31,491 nt of DNA from Candidatus Saccharimonadales bacterium. GTDB lineage: Bacteria; Patescibacteriota; Saccharimonadia; Saccharimonadales; Saccharimonadaceae. The DNA is taken from assembly GCA_030146045.1 (NCBI GenBank), contig JASLDG010000049.1, positions 1 through 31,491 of the forward strand. Reading direction: 5' to 3'. Shown here piece after piece: positions 6,885 to 15,183 of the stretch. Within the stretch, counting starts at the first letter, position 1. Every line of letters begins with the position of its first letter. Made by a program: the position numbers and the translations under genes. A model generated the notes under the pieces. It was not told the origin of the DNA and ran no database searches. It was given only the letters and a program-made list of their open reading frames with translations.

Positions 6885-8159
6885 ATGAAGACGAAACTCG
6901 TTATTTTTGGGATTACCGGTGATTTGGCGCAGCGCAAGTTGCTGCCGGCACTGGAGCATATCGTGGCAAATGGACAGTCGGACCTATCGATTATTGGCGT
7001 GTCGCGGCGCGAGGTATCGATTGATGATGTATTGAAAGAGCGCACGAGTCTCCGCGCACTGACAAGTATCGTGACGATGGATATGAACAGCGCGGCGGAT
7101 TTTACTGCCCTGCGCGCGGCGATTGACCTAAGGGATGACGAGCAGGCGTTGCTGTACTTGTCGGTACCACCCGAATCAAGCGGAGCAATTGTTGAGCATT
7201 TGGGTCAAGCTGGTATCAATACGCCGAACGTCAAACTGCTCCTCGAGAAGCCATTTGGGGTTGATACTCAGTCGGCACTTGATATGATTGCACATACCGA
7301 CCGCTATTTTAGCGAGGCGCAGGTGTATCGTATCGATCATTATCTTGCAAAAGAAATGGCGCAAAATATTTTGACGTTCCGCGCACGTAACGCATTGTTT
7401 GCTCATGTGTGGAATAATGCAGTCATCGAGCGCATCGAGGTCATCGCATTGGAATCGCTCGATATTGAGGGCCGCGCTGGCTTTTACGAGCAAACAGGCG
7501 CGCTGCGCGATGTGTTGCAAGGCCATTTACTCCAGTTGCTCGCGCTCGTGCTTTCACCGGTTCCCGATGATCTTGATTGGACGAAGCTGCCTGAAAACCG
7601 CCTGCTTGCATTGCAGCATATTCAGCCGGCTGATCCGACTCGTGCCATACGAGCCCAGTATGCAGGCTACCGCGAGGAGGTGAATAATCCAGAGAGTACC
7701 GTTGAGACATTTGTATCGGCCGAATTCTTCTCTGACGATCCGAATTGGGTAGGGGTACCACTGGCACTCACGACTGGTAAAGCGCTTGACCGTAAAACCA
7801 CGCAGGTGCGCATTCATTTTCGTAAAACCAACGCTGCGCAGAGTAATTTTCTGATCTTCCGTATTCAGCCGCACGAAGGCATTGAGATTGATCTGGTGAC
7901 CAAAAAACCTGGCTATGACCATACATTTGAAGATCAAGAGCTCAGTTTTATGTATGATACAGACACACGGCTGCCCGATGCCTATGAGCAAGTGATCCAT
8001 GACGCCATCCAGAGCCGCAAGAGTCTGTTTGCGACCAGTAGTGAGGTGATTCGTGCCTGGGAAATCGTCGCACCACTTCAGCGTGCCTGGCGCGAATCGA
8101 GTGCTGATTTGCGTTTCTATGATCAAGGTGCGCGTGGCCGCTCAGTTATCGACCAGTAA
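6885..8159 (+). CDS. zwf: Glucose-6-phosphate 1-dehydrogenase
   Basis: A 424-aa enzyme of the oxidative pentose phosphate route: glucose-6-phosphate plus NADP+ gives 6-phosphogluconolactone and NADPH. The N-terminal dinucleotide-binding motif is GITGDLAQRKLLPAL (residues 9–23). LLLEKPFG and the active-site RIDHYLAKE (from R149) are present. EQTGALRDVLQGHLLQLLAL is the family's conserved helix. It is shorter than the usual 480–510 aa. The start lies 8 nt after a −10-like TACAAT (6871–6876), with only a weak purine stretch before the ATG, so it may be leaderless. No gnd or pgl gene is adjacent. NADPH made here could feed the thioredoxin system used by ribonucleotide reductase (inference). Confidence 0.95.
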   Translation: MKTKLVIFGITGDLAQRKLLPALEHIVANGQSDLSIIGVSRREVSIDDVLKERTSLRALTSIVTMDMNSAADFTALRAAIDLRDDEQALLYLSVPPESSGAIVEHLGQAGINTPNVKLLLEKPFGVDTQSALDMIAHTDRYFSEAQVYRIDHYLAKEMAQNILTFRARNALFAHVWNNAVIERIEVIALESLDIEGRAGFYEQTGALRDVLQGHLLQLLALVLSPVPDDLDWTKLPENRLLALQHIQPADPTRAIRAQYAGYREEVNNPESTVETFVSAEFFSDDPNWVGVPLALTTGKALDRKTTQVRIHFRKTNAAQSNFLIFRIQPHEGIEIDLVTKKPGYDHTFEDQELSFMYDTDTRLPDAYEQVIHDAIQSRKSLFATSSEVIRAWEIVAPLQRAWRESSADLRFYDQGARGRSVIDQ

Positions 8160-8204
8160 TTATTTGTTGCAAAAAATACATTTTCTAACAGAGTAAAAAT
8201 CCTA

Positions 8205-8262
8205 TTGACAGGGGGTATTTTGCGCTTGACATATTGACAATTTAACGCACTTATGCTAAGTT
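8205..8262 (+). promoter_or_regulatory. Promoter region with three TTGACA hexamers
   Basis: TTGACA occurs at 8205–8210, 8226–8231 and 8234–8239. The third is 17 bp from TAAGTT (8257–8262); the second is 20 bp from TATGCT (8252–8257). It drives the 8312 gene with an A-rich leader of about 45 nt. Confidence 0.5.
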
Positions 8263-8311
8263 AAGTACAGATAAAAGAACAAAACAAACATACATAAACA
8301 TAGGAACCACC

Positions 8312-9580
8312 ATGTCAGAAACAATGTCATCGAACAAACCAAGTGAAATCGCCAGTCGCTTAAATAATTTTAATGCCAATCAAGCGGATTTTGAAGCTCA
8401 GCAGTTTGAAGATAGTTTGATGGGTGAAGCTGGTAAAACTGACTTTAGCGACGAAGCACGAACACGCCTTGAAGAAGCCTCTGCTTATGAAGATCACTTG
8501 AAATCAATGGCGGGTCGCGACGAAGCACATGATCCCTTTGAGGCTGGTCTTGATGCGCTCGATAACGGTGAAACTGCTGATATACTCGACCGTGCTATCC
8601 AAGATAGTCCACAGCTCCGTCGTGCAAATATGATTGCACAAGATATTGCGCGTCGTCGTGCCGAAGGTGGTGCTGAGAATGATGCCTATGTGATTGACCA
8701 AGAGGCAAAACTCGAGAGTCTTTTGAATGCTTACACCGAAAGCGCTGACAGCGATGAAGACGTTGCTCTACGGATTATCGAAACAACAGCAGGGAACGCT
8801 CCGGCAACTGCAACTGCAGAAACAGAAGCTCCCGTCGAAGCAGAAGCAGAGAGCCCTGCGTCGGATGATGCAGAGGCAGAACGCAAAGTAAGCAGCCTTG
8901 ATCAAGTGCAGATTGATGCTGCCTTGGCGGCACGTGCTGAGGCACTGCAGGCTCAGGCGGAACTGAATGAAGATAATGTCCGTGCGGCCGCTGCTGCTCG
9001 TGAAGCAGCACTTGCTCAGCCTGAAGAGTCACAAGAGGAGCTCCAGTCGGCAGCTCGCCCAGACCGACCAGTGCCACTAACGCCGGCACGTCCAGTTGCT
9101 GAACAGATAGAAGAAGCTCGTGCGGATGATGGCGAAAATGATACTGAGGTTGAAGAGGCGAACCTCGAAGCAGATGATGAACAAGAGGACGCAGTCGTAG
9201 CTAAAAAGCGTGGCTTTGGCCGTCGTGTGCTCGGTCGAGTATTCCGTAGCAAACGGCATACGGAAAAGCGCGAAGCAGTTCTTGGTCGCTACCGTGAATT
9301 GCGCGGCAATGACGAGGCTGCTTTACCAACAAGGTTTGATCGCATAGCAGGTGTTGGCGTTGGTGTGTCAGACTTCCAGCAGGCGAAAAAAGAGGTTAAA
9401 CAAGAGCGAAAAGCCGAGAAAAAGAAGGCTAAGACCGAGAAAAAAGAAGCTAAAAAAGCCGAAGAAAAGCAACGTTATGAGCAGAATTGGCGCCGTAACG
9501 ACCAAGAGGTAACGACAACACCAAAGATCGTTGACGCCCCGGTCAATGATGACGAGTCGCAACTGCCTCGCGTCAGCTAA
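8312..9580 (+). CDS. Acidic/Ala-rich low-complexity protein, paralogous in part to the next gene
   Basis: A 422-aa protein of unknown function. Residues about 40–85 contain RTRLEEASAYEDHL and AHDPFEA. The middle (150–300) is Glu/Ala-rich and probably disordered. AARPDRPVPLTPARPVAEQ (about 247–265) recurs almost unchanged in the next protein. The C-terminal part is strongly basic (KKRGFGRRVLGRVFRSKR, then a Lys/Glu coiled coil around 350–390). There is no signal peptide or membrane segment, so it is cytoplasmic. The charge split (acidic N-terminal part, basic C-terminal part) suggests binding to nucleic acid or a scaffold, but that is a guess. The start follows TAGGAACC and has its own promoter. 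Confidence 0.75.
   Translation: MSETMSSNKPSEIASRLNNFNANQADFEAQQFEDSLMGEAGKTDFSDEARTRLEEASAYEDHLKSMAGRDEAHDPFEAGLDALDNGETADILDRAIQDSPQLRRANMIAQDIARRRAEGGAENDAYVIDQEAKLESLLNAYTESADSDEDVALRIIETTAGNAPATATAETEAPVEAEAESPASDDAEAERKVSSLDQVQIDAALAARAEALQAQAELNEDNVRAAAAAREAALAQPEESQEELQSAARPDRPVPLTPARPVAEQIEEARADDGENDTEVEEANLEADDEQEDAVVAKKRGFGRRVLGRVFRSKRHTEKREAVLGRYRELRGNDEAALPTRFDRIAGVGVGVSDFQQAKKEVKQERKAEKKKAKTEKKEAKKAEEKQRYEQNWRRNDQEVTTTPKIVDAPVNDDESQLPRVS
9050..9069 (+). repeat. 20-nt exact repeat shared by the two paralogous genes
   Basis: GCAGCTCGCCCAGACCGACC occurs here and again at 9809–9828. Both copies encode the AARPDRPV motif, indicating shared ancestry or gene conversion between the neighbouring genes. 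Confidence 0.85.
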
Positions 9581-9628
9581 AATTTCTCTATAGCAAAAGC
9601 TAACCTATCATAACGAAAGAGCACCTTT

Positions 9629-11065
9629 ATGTCAGAATTCGGCGGTTCCGCATCTCGATCATCCTCCCCTGAGACGACTGAATGGAATGAAGATCGCGCC
9701 TATCAGGAACGTCTTGAAGCGATGGCGAACCGCTCAGATTCGTATGACCCGTTTGAGGCGAGCTTTGAAACGTACGAAGAGAACGAGAGGGCCGGTGATA
9801 GCGAACCAGCAGCTCGCCCAGACCGACCGGTACGACTTGATCCGTCACGTTCTGTAGCTGAACAAATGTCTGCGTCTCTCGATAGTAATGAGACAATAGA
9901 TGACGCTCTCCCGCGGATGGTTGCGCGCGAACAAATTACCAGCGGAACTGAGCATCGCATTGCAATAGGTGAAGATATCCAAGCAAGTATTTATCTTGGT
10001 AATGCCGAAATGGCGACAAATAGCGAGTCGGAGGCGGATGATCCGCGCCGTATTTCGATCATCGATCTCCGCTCTGCACCACGAGGTGCTGATGGTACTA
10101 TCCAATACGAAGGCCATCGTCTTAATGCAGATTTACAATATCTGCTCGTGCAAGGAGCCCCAAATTGGGAAGAAGATACCGGGTATAAAGGTATTCGTGC
10201 AGGTGAAACAGTGAATATTGGTCGTGCGGATGATGCGACAAGCCGTCGATTTGAATTGCCAGATAGCGTTTCGCGAGAACATTGTACGATCTCGATTGAT
10301 GAAGAGACGGGTGAACTGATAGTGACCGACAAAGAGTCGACGAACGGCACAACGATTGAGATGAGTTCCGAAGCGCTGAGCACCGAGAGTCGTGAGGCGG
10401 CAATCGCGGCGCGCGATGCTGCAGTTGAGGCATCTGAACAGACGCGTCCTGCTGTCGAAGCAGGACCGCAGCTCGAAATTGAAGAAATTGCTCGGGCACA
10501 CGAGCTGCTGGCAAACAGCACTCTGCTGCGTACCGATATTAAAGACATTGCCACCGAGGCGGTGAGTGCTGCGCAACGAGGTACGGCCCATACTTTAAAT
10601 GCCATAAGTACACCAAAGAATAAATATCTGGAATGGCGCCGGGATGCCGCTCAGGAAAAATATGATCGTAAAGCTGCTCGTCAAGGTACAAGCATGTTCA
10701 AGTTTATAAACAAGCATTATGATAAAGCTGCTGCCAAGGCGCAGGGTAAACTGAACGATCGTCAGTCGCGGTATAGTAAGCACTCGGCTATGATGGATGG
10801 CCGTGTAACGAACACCGAGCAGCGAACGGTTGAGCGTCGTGAGTTGGGTGAAAAGTTGCGTACTAAGTTGATGGAAGATAAAATCAAGGCTGAGGAGCGC
10901 AAGCTCATTCGCAAAGAAAAGGCTGAACGCCGCCGTCAGCTCAAACAAAGCACTGATCGACTATCGTATCAGGAACGTCAACGTATTATCGATGAATTTA
11001 CCCCAGAACACAGGCGCCGTATCCGCAATACCGCGATTCGTGCCATTAAAAACAAACGAACTTAG
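9629..11065 (+). CDS. FHA-domain protein with basic coiled-coil tail
   Basis: A 478-aa cytoplasmic protein. The N-terminal part shares DPFEA and AARPDRPVRLDPSRSVAEQ with the preceding gene. A forkhead-associated domain spans about 150–250: VNIGRADD (near 195), SVSREHCTIS and ESTNGTTIE give the conserved GR, SxxH and NG residues that bind phosphothreonine. The last 150 residues are very basic and helical (EERKLIRKEKAERRR). No Ser/Thr kinase or phosphatase is in the window, so the phospho-partner is unknown. One candidate is the acidic Thr-containing preceding protein, given the co-location (inference). The start has only weak Shine–Dalgarno character. The following gene begins 8 nt after the stop. 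Confidence 0.85.
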   Translation: MSEFGGSASRSSSPETTEWNEDRAYQERLEAMANRSDSYDPFEASFETYEENERAGDSEPAARPDRPVRLDPSRSVAEQMSASLDSNETIDDALPRMVAREQITSGTEHRIAIGEDIQASIYLGNAEMATNSESEADDPRRISIIDLRSAPRGADGTIQYEGHRLNADLQYLLVQGAPNWEEDTGYKGIRAGETVNIGRADDATSRRFELPDSVSREHCTISIDEETGELIVTDKESTNGTTIEMSSEALSTESREAAIAARDAAVEASEQTRPAVEAGPQLEIEEIARAHELLANSTLLRTDIKDIATEAVSAAQRGTAHTLNAISTPKNKYLEWRRDAAQEKYDRKAARQGTSMFKFINKHYDKAAAKAQGKLNDRQSRYSKHSAMMDGRVTNTEQRTVERRELGEKLRTKLMEDKIKAEERKLIRKEKAERRRQLKQSTDRLSYQERQRIIDEFTPEHRRRIRNTAIRAIKNKRT

Positions 11066-11073
11066 GAGAAAAT

Positions 11074-11367
11074 ATGCCACTTGTAACTCGCCAATTGATG
11101 AATGACCTTGGAGTAGCTATATCTGATGATGAGCTAGCATCGCTATCGGAACATATCGAGAGCACGCTGGATACACGCGTAACCGACGAGATTGTAGCGG
11201 AGCTAAGCAACGACGAAGTGCGAGAGCTGAACGACTTAGCTGATGCGGCCGACGAGGTGCGAATGGAATGGTTGCGGGCGCACGTGCCGGAACTGCGCGA
11301 GATTATTGAAGACGAAACGGCGATTTTGTTGGGTGAACTGGCTGAACATAGTGATCGGCTGGGGTAG
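11074..11367 (+). CDS. Small acidic helical protein (DUF5663-like)
   Basis: A 97-aa, strongly acidic, all-helical protein. The beginning MPLVTRQLMNDLG and the pattern of alternating acidic helices ending in WLRAHVPELREIIEDE resemble a small protein family of unknown function that I associate with Saccharibacteria (DUF5663-like; recalled, not checked). AGGAG stands 7 nt before the ATG. It lies 8 nt after the FHA gene, so the two are probably cotranscribed. Confidence 0.7.
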   Translation: MPLVTRQLMNDLGVAISDDELASLSEHIESTLDTRVTDEIVAELSNDEVRELNDLADAADEVRMEWLRAHVPELREIIEDETAILLGELAEHSDRLG

Positions 11368-11429
11368 TCGATTGTTGAGTTAAATAGACAACACCCATCC
11401 ACTACATCTAGCGCCTGACCCATGGTTGG

Positions 11430-11455
11430 TGCTACAATGGAATTCCATGAGGGAG
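11430..11455 (+). promoter_or_regulatory. Extended −10 promoter of pyrG and start-deciding Shine–Dalgarno
   Basis: TGcTACAAT (11430–11438) is an extended −10 element. Transcription would start near 11445. AGGGAG at 11450–11455 is a Shine–Dalgarno 9 nt before GTG 11465. The alternative ATG at 11447 would be almost leaderless. Confidence 0.5.
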
Positions 11456-11464
11456 ACAGAACTT

Positions 11465-13051
11465 GTGGATAACAAACAGAAATTTATCTTTGTGACGGGC
11501 GGCGTTCTTTCCGGGGTAGGGAAAGGAATCACAGCAGCGAGTATCGGTGCAGTGTTGCAGGCCAAGGGGGCAAAGGTGTCAATTCAAAAATGTGACCCGT
11601 ATCTGAATGTAGATGCGGGTTTGCTTAATCCTGCGGAGCATGGCGAATGCTTTGTGACCAAAGATGGTGCCGAGACCGATCTTGACCTAGGGCATTATGA
11701 GCGATTTCTTGACATTGAACTCACTCAGAAAAACGCGACCCTGAGCGGACGACTGCTGAGTCAGCTGATTGCTGATGAGCGGGCCGGTAAATTCGGTGGT
11801 AAGACGGTACAATTGGTGCCGCATCTGACCGGGGCAATCCAGGACGCGATCGAACTGGCGGCTGACGGCAGCGATATTCATATCGTGGAAATCGGCGGTA
11901 CGGTGGGCGACTACGAAGGGTTGAGTTTTGTCGAAGCGATTCGTGAATTTTCGAACCGGGTGGGACGAGCGAATTGCTTGTACGTGCATGTGGTCTACGT
12001 GCCATTTATTGGCACTAGCAAAGAATTTAAAACCAAACCGGCACAGAATGCACTCAATGAGCTGCGCGGATTTGGGATTACGCCAGATTGTGTAGTGGTA
12101 CGTTCAGACGAGCCAGCGCCAGTGAGCGTGGCGCGTAAGATCAGTATGTTTAGCGGCGTTCCTGAGGATGCGGTGGTACTGCTGCACAATGCAAGTACGG
12201 TGTTTCAGGTACCACTGACGATTGCTGCCAGTGGTATTAATGACGTATTGACGCGGTTTACCGGTAATACGCGTGAGCCAGACCTAAGCAAATGGGCATC
12301 GATTGTGACTGCACAGGCTAAAGAGCACAGCAATACGGTGACAATTGGGCTGGTGGCAAAGTACATGGATAACGAAGACACCTATATCTCGGTGCTAGAG
12401 GCGTTGAAAAGTGCCGCCTGGCAAGAAGATGTGGGTCTGAAGATTGAGTGGATTAATGCTGAAACGGCTGAGCCTTCGGATTTTGAACACGTTGACGGCC
12501 TCTTAGTGCCGGGCGGTTTTGGTGAGCGTGGGGTACCGGGTAAGATTGCCGCGGCTGATTACGCACTTGAAACAGGTGTGCCGTATCTCGGCATTTGTCT
12601 TGGTCTGCAAGTGGCTGTGATTGCGGCGGCGCGACGGAGTGGATTGACTGACGCGAACAGTAGCGAATTTGCACCAGAAGGCACGCAAAGTGTTGTGTAT
12701 ATCATGGAAGGTCAAGCGGGTAAAGAATCGACTGGTGGAACGTTGCGGTTGGGCAATTATGACGCCGTGCTGAAGGAAGGAAGTACAGTGGCCGAGGCCT
12801 ACGGTACGACGCACGTGACCGAGCGCCACCGCCATCGGTATGAAGTTAATCAGGCCTTTACTGAGGCTATCGAAAAGGGTGGCGTGGCAATCAGCGGCAC
12901 CTCGCCCGATGGTAAGCTTGTCGAATTTATCGAAGCACCAGAGCATGCCTATTTTGTCGCGACACAGGCGCACCCAGAACTCAAAAGCCGACCAAACCGC
13001 GCTCATCCGCTCTTTGTGGGGCTGATTCGCGCGGCACGAGCGGCTAAATAA
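11465..13051 (+). CDS. pyrG: CTP synthase
   Basis: A 528-aa enzyme from GTG 11465 (534 aa if the ATG at 11447 is used). It makes CTP from UTP, ATP and glutamine. The N-terminal synthetase domain shows FVTGGVLSGVGKGI (P-loop), KCDPYLNVDAG and DGAETDLDLGHYERF. The C-terminal class I glutaminase has the nucleophile C378 in GICLGLQ and the His/Glu pair in QAHPELKSRP. Length is normal. The ammonia-producing and CTP-forming halves are both intact. It has its own promoter and ends at a convergent, double-hairpin terminator region shared with the opposing gene. Confidence 0.97.
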   Translation: MDNKQKFIFVTGGVLSGVGKGITAASIGAVLQAKGAKVSIQKCDPYLNVDAGLLNPAEHGECFVTKDGAETDLDLGHYERFLDIELTQKNATLSGRLLSQLIADERAGKFGGKTVQLVPHLTGAIQDAIELAADGSDIHIVEIGGTVGDYEGLSFVEAIREFSNRVGRANCLYVHVVYVPFIGTSKEFKTKPAQNALNELRGFGITPDCVVVRSDEPAPVSVARKISMFSGVPEDAVVLLHNASTVFQVPLTIAASGINDVLTRFTGNTREPDLSKWASIVTAQAKEHSNTVTIGLVAKYMDNEDTYISVLEALKSAAWQEDVGLKIEWINAETAEPSDFEHVDGLLVPGGFGERGVPGKIAAADYALETGVPYLGICLGLQVAVIAAARRSGLTDANSSEFAPEGTQSVVYIMEGQAGKESTGGTLRLGNYDAVLKEGSTVAEAYGTTHVTERHRHRYEVNQAFTEAIEKGGVAISGTSPDGKLVEFIEAPEHAYFVATQAHPELKSRPNRAHPLFVGLIRAARAAK

Positions 13052-13072
13052 AAACCACACCGAAACGTGTGG
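13046..13072 (-). terminator. Intrinsic terminator of the minus-strand orphan gene
   Basis: On the minus strand, CCACAC–GTTTCG–GTGTGG (13072–13055) is followed by TTTTTATTT. It is placed for the opposing gene (13124–13486) and overlaps the end of pyrG. Confidence 0.75.
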
Positions 13073-13078
13073 GTGATG

Positions 13079-13124
13079 CGACCGTCCTCCAGGCAATGCA
13101 ACTGCCTGGAGGACGGTCGACTTT
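13079..13124 (+). terminator. Long 17-bp hairpin, probable pyrG terminator
   Basis: A perfect 17-bp stem, 13079–13095 with 13103–13119, loop ATGCAAC, followed by ACTTTT. It sits between the convergent stop codons and may stabilise both mRNA ends. Confidence 0.7.
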
Positions 13125-13486
13125 TAGGCGTCCACCATGCCAAATGATTGGCCGAGGCTTTCGACACGTCGACAGAGCTCGCCGTATCTGCCGACGCCGG
13201 GAAGGCTGGTTGCTTCGGGTTGCCAAAATAGCTTGAAGCATAGCTGGAAGTATCGCGCATCGAACTTGCCGATTTGTCGGAATTGATACCGAATCCGACC
13301 GCGCAGCTCGTCCGATGTGCGCAGCTCAACCGGAAGGCTCTCCAGTTGACCAACGATGCGCTCGATACGATCGAGGCATTGTTCGGCCGTGGGATATGCA
13401 CGTTGGTAGAGCCAGATGATTCCGCGCCATAAGCCGGCAAACATCGACTCTGTCGCACCGCCGAAATAAGGGTCGAAATAGTTCAT
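13124..13486 (-). CDS. Orphan protein in a GC-richer cassette
   Basis: A 120-aa protein I do not recognise. It is predicted cytoplasmic, helical and aromatic-rich: GLWRGIIWLYQRAYPT, then a helix IERIVGQLESL, then RYFQLCFKLFWQPEA. The ATG at 13486 is preceded by GGAAG; longer in-frame starts further upstream would run through the promoter and read poorly. Base use is more GC-rich than the flanking core genes (many TCG, GCC and CGA codons). It has its own promoter and a perfect terminator. Together with the genes at 17021 and 26729, it looks like one of three independently regulated insertions between core genes. Confidence 0.6.
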   Translation of the reverse strand: MNYFDPYFGGATESMFAGLWRGIIWLYQRAYPTAEQCLDRIERIVGQLESLPVELRTSDELRGRIRYQFRQIGKFDARYFQLCFKLFWQPEATSLPGVGRYGELCRRVESLGQSFGMVDA

Positions 13487-13516
13487 TACGCTTCCAATCG
13501 TTGATGGGGTGAGTGC

Positions 13517-13570
13517 CACTATATTGAGATATAGTGTGTATATTATAAACTCGAATATACGCAAATGCAA
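13517..13570 (-). promoter_or_regulatory. Promoter and inverted repeat for the minus-strand orphan gene
   Basis: On the minus strand, TTGCAT (13570–13565) and TATAAT (13547–13542) are 17 bp apart. The inverted repeat CACTATAT–TGAG–ATATAGTG (13517–13536) covers the predicted start site, as an operator or a 5' hairpin would. Confidence 0.5.
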
Positions 13571-13579
13571 TAGTATAGA

Positions 13580-13608
13580 TTGACATATATAAATAAAAGT
13601 TGTATAAT
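13580..13608 (+). promoter_or_regulatory. Consensus promoter giving a leaderless transcript
   Basis: TTGACA (13580–13585) and TATAAT (13603–13608) are both perfect, with a 17-bp spacer. The ATG at 13615 lies 6 nt after the −10, at the expected transcription start. Confidence 0.8.
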
Positions 13609-13614
13609 GACAAC

Positions 13615-14385
13615 ATGGCTTATCGACCAAACATTCCAGCTCCCGTATCTATTGATCGAACAGAGATTGAACGTGAACATGGAGCATATGTGTTTGATGA
13701 TGATAAAGTGACGATTATTTCACAACCAACAGTTGAGCATACGCTTGCATCGGTGGCTGCGCAACCAGACTCCAATTCGCTGATTGTAACACCAGAGTTA
13801 TCGCTACTCGATGACCACGAGTTGGCGGATTTTTCACCAGAGCGGCAGCGCAGTGATGAGATGATTCGGTTACTGACTGAGCGTTTCGATGCGCTAAAAG
13901 ATATTTCAAAAACCACGACAAATACGATTATGATGGGTGCGCCCGTTCTGTCATCGCGAGGCGGCTTTAATAATGGTCTTATTGTTGCAGAAGAAGGTGA
14001 AATTATTCATACGCAGCGTAAAGTGTATCCATCACCGCAGGAGGAGATGCTTGGCTGGTTTGAATACAGCGATGCACCTCACCGCTATCAACGGCTTGGT
14101 CGGGCAGTACTGATTTGTTCAGAGCTTCCATATGCCTCAAAACTTTCACCGCTCGAGCGTGTCGTGGCTGATACGCTTTTAGTACCAGCGGCGTGGGGGA
14201 TTCCATCAATGTCCCCTGAGGCATACGCGCGCCATGGTGGTCGCGATGGGTACCATCAGTATACATTGGAGAGTGCGGCACGGATGGCGGCGGAAGAAAT
14301 GCCGCGGCTGAAGCAGGTATATGTAGCCGACCGCTCGATTGCCGGAAGTGTCCCGCAAATCGGCCGATTGACCATTGAGCGATAG
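13615..14385 (+). CDS. Carbon–nitrogen hydrolase (nitrilase superfamily) protein
   Basis: A 256-aa protein with the nitrilase catalytic triad in order: E61 (LIVTPELS), K136 (HTQRKVYPS) and C168 (AVLICSELPYA). NNGLIVAEEGEIIHT is the family's strand before the lysine. These enzymes hydrolyse amides or nitriles; the substrate cannot be told from sequence. No glutamine-dependent synthetase is fused. The perfect promoter places the transcription start at or next to the ATG, and no Shine–Dalgarno exists, so the start is set by leaderless initiation. The gene stands alone, and the next gene has its own promoter. Confidence 0.75.
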   Translation: MAYRPNIPAPVSIDRTEIEREHGAYVFDDDKVTIISQPTVEHTLASVAAQPDSNSLIVTPELSLLDDHELADFSPERQRSDEMIRLLTERFDALKDISKTTTNTIMMGAPVLSSRGGFNNGLIVAEEGEIIHTQRKVYPSPQEEMLGWFEYSDAPHRYQRLGRAVLICSELPYASKLSPLERVVADTLLVPAAWGIPSMSPEAYARHGGRDGYHQYTLESAARMAAEEMPRLKQVYVADRSIAGSVPQIGRLTIER

Positions 14386-14392
14386 GGCGTCC

Positions 14393-14421
14393 TTGACTTT
14401 TTATAGCATAAGTGCTATAAT
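14393..14421 (+). promoter_or_regulatory. Promoter for the 14428–15038 pair
   Basis: TTGACT (14393–14398), a 17-bp spacer, then an extended TGcTATAAT (−10 at 14416–14421). The ATG at 14428 lies 6 nt downstream (leaderless). The spacer contains the inverted repeat TATAGCAtaagTGCTATA. Confidence 0.75.
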
Positions 14422-14427
14422 GAAAGT

Positions 14428-14859
14428 ATGAGTGAAACAAAAATAAACATTGAACATCAAACGAATGAAACATCTGTTGATGTACGTCGCGTTGCGGTTG
14501 GACTCGGCATTGCCGCGGCCGCGGCCGGCGGTATTATGGCTGCTAAGCTTGGCTTTGGTGGCGAAGCGGCTTCGGCGCCTGAACTGCCGCACCATACTGA
14601 TAAGCAAGTAACATTTACGCTTGAGCAGGGCGGAACCGTACAGGACGGAGCATTTGCACATGCTCGAGAGCAGACTCCTGATCTTATGGTTGAGCAAGAA
14701 GGTCAGATTATCACCTCATCGCGCGAGGCAGCGCGGGCGAATGGTATTCCGCAGCCAGGTGATGGCTTTACGCTGAACATCGGTGAATACGATGGTAAAC
14801 CGGGTGTTGACTATAAGGTTACACCTCAAGGTGTATCATCCGAAACGGAGAATAAGTAA
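14428..14859 (+). CDS. Single-pass envelope protein, unknown
   Basis: A 143-aa protein. A short polar N-terminus is followed by one Ala/Gly-rich hydrophobic segment (about 22–42, VGLGIAAAAAGGIMAAKLGF). The remaining 100 residues are polar and probably extracytoplasmic, with a β-rich region QVTFTLEQGGTVQDGAFAHA and a segment AARANGIPQPGDGFTLN. The latter looks slightly like a LysM-type or SAF-type fold, but not enough to assign. The stop overlaps the next start (TAATG), so the pair is translationally coupled. Leaderless start. Confidence 0.7.
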   Translation: MSETKINIEHQTNETSVDVRRVAVGLGIAAAAAGGIMAAKLGFGGEAASAPELPHHTDKQVTFTLEQGGTVQDGAFAHAREQTPDLMVEQEGQIITSSREAARANGIPQPGDGFTLNIGEYDGKPGVDYKVTPQGVSSETENK

Positions 14860-15038
14860 TGTCACACGACAATCAACCATACATCCAGACGCCTGATTCG
14901 GCAGATGATATTGCGACACTCCGCTACCTTTTGCAGACGATTAAGGGCATTAGCCCAGTGTCGGGTGGAAGCTTGAGCGAGACACTTGAACCGCAGTATA
15001 TCGCAGTCGAGGAAGACCAGGCGCCTCACGCAGAATAG
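14859..15038 (+). CDS. Small acidic protein, coupled to the preceding gene
   Basis: A 59-aa protein, MSHDNQPYIQTP at the start, with one helix (ADDIATLRYLLQTIKG) and an acidic end. It has no recognised family. Its ATG overlaps the previous stop codon in TAATG, and a terminator follows 17 nt after its stop; both support a real gene. Confidence 0.6.
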   Translation: MSHDNQPYIQTPDSADDIATLRYLLQTIKGISPVSGGSLSETLEPQYIAVEEDQAPHAE

Positions 15039-15055
15039 AAAACGGACATTTCCAT

Positions 15056-15090
15056 AAATGGTCGCACATAAAGCGACCATTTTTGTTTTG
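15056..15090 (+). terminator. Intrinsic terminator
   Basis: AAATGGTCGC (15056–15065) pairs with GCGACCATTT (15073–15082) around ACATAAA, followed by TTGTTTTG. It ends the 14428–15038 transcript. Confidence 0.85.
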
Positions 15091-15112
15091 GACTATATAT
15101 AAACTGTAAAGG

Positions 15113-15176
15113 TATAATATATCAATTTTAGCAAAACATATCAGAGGTGGATTTGCGGAAAGTCTCATGATATAGT
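15113..15176 (+). promoter_or_regulatory. Two candidate argS promoters
   Basis: TATAAT at 15113–15118 is a −10 without a clear −35. A second, extended TGaTATAGT (−10 at 15171–15176) ends 7 nt before ATG 15184, which would give a leaderless argS mRNA. Confidence 0.5.
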
Positions 15177-15183
15177 GAAGGTA

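Noticed and set aside
9052..9828. Mobile-element origin of the 20-nt repeat
   Set aside because: Both copies are in frame and encode the same protein motif, so homology of the genes explains it.
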